DNA of 64,000 nucleotides from CAYORM01 sp964406375 (GTDB lineage Bacteria > Pseudomonadota > Alphaproteobacteria > DSM-16000 > Inquilinaceae), in assembly GCA_964406375.1 (NCBI GenBank), contig CAYORM010000007.1, positions 18,219 to 82,218 on the forward strand, given 5' to 3'. This document shows, piece by piece, positions 63,580 through 64,000 of this stretch. Made by a program: the position numbers and the translations under genes. The notes beneath the pieces were generated by a model. The model was given only the letters and a program-made list of their open reading frames with translations. It had not been told where the DNA came from and ran no database searches. The stretch's first letter is position 1; every line of letters starts with the position of its first letter.

Positions 63580-64000
<421 letters not shown>

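Overview
The window is about 64 kb of very GC-rich, gene-dense chromosome with strong G/C at third codon positions. Several markers point to an alphaproteobacterium, most likely in or near the Rhodospirillales: a DUF1476 (F1-ATPase inhibitor zeta-type) gene beside purC, the purS/purQ/purL/bolA/grxD order, a 6S RNA between zapA and the 5-formyl-THF cyclo-ligase gene, and a lone rpsD. The genus cannot be told from this sequence. The assembly is a draft: ten Ns interrupt thrS, and one acyltransferase gene carries a single-base frameshift that may be an error.

Layout. 1-8.7 kb: an SDR protein without the usual catalytic Tyr, msrQ, malate synthase A, a YCII/DGPF protein with an ECF42-type sigma factor and a matching promoter, and a divergent set of AroE-like dehydrogenase, cupin glucose-6-phosphate isomerase and FGGY sugar kinase. 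8.8-12.6 kb: thrS-infC (infC appears to start at ATA) and a ROK sugar kinase. 12.6-21.3 kb: ALDH7-type aldehyde dehydrogenase, a LuxR-type regulator, a sulfonate-type ABC transporter operon ending in an OsmC gene, apt, a TAXI binding protein, a tiny membrane peptide and glyoxalase I. 21.3-25.2 kb: DUF4432 epimerase-like protein, bifunctional GDP-mannose enzyme, and an MFS carrier.

25.4-33.5 kb carries the four 'ligase-associated' DNA repair genes (Lhr-like helicase, PdeM, MBL-fold exonuclease, ATP-dependent ligase). They are split into two divergent transcription units, with a cupin, a rhomboid protease and an MTA/SAH nucleosidase among them. 33.6-39.2 kb is a signalling block: an RsbW-like ATPase, two membrane proteins (one pairing a sensor-like front with about 12 predicted membrane spans) and a HAMP-PP2C phosphatase. 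This looks like a partner-switching system whose STAS protein and sigma factor lie elsewhere. It is the least familiar assembly in the window.

39.3-47.1 kb: 1-Cys peroxiredoxin, a polar amino-acid ABC transporter, a D-threonine-aldolase/DSD1-type enzyme, a SelA-like PLP enzyme, a Rid-family protein and an IclR regulator with a clear repeated candidate operator; probably one catabolic unit for an amino acid. 47.3-51.4 kb: rpsD with its own promoter and terminator, a repeat-bearing intergenic stretch, a frameshifted OafA-type acyltransferase that looks less GC-rich than its neighbours, and rarD. 51.5-58.3 kb: grxD, bolA, purL and purQ, then an oppositely oriented phoX-type gene, then purS and purC, so the pur cluster is interrupted. 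58.5-64 kb: zeta inhibitor, DUF4164, zapA, 6S RNA, cyclo-ligase, YmdB-like phosphodiesterase, yebC, ruvC, ruvA and the start of ruvB, which runs off the end.

No tRNA, rRNA, CRISPR array, transposase or prophage gene was recognised. Start codons were chosen from ribosome binding sites and family alignment from memory; no database search was possible.
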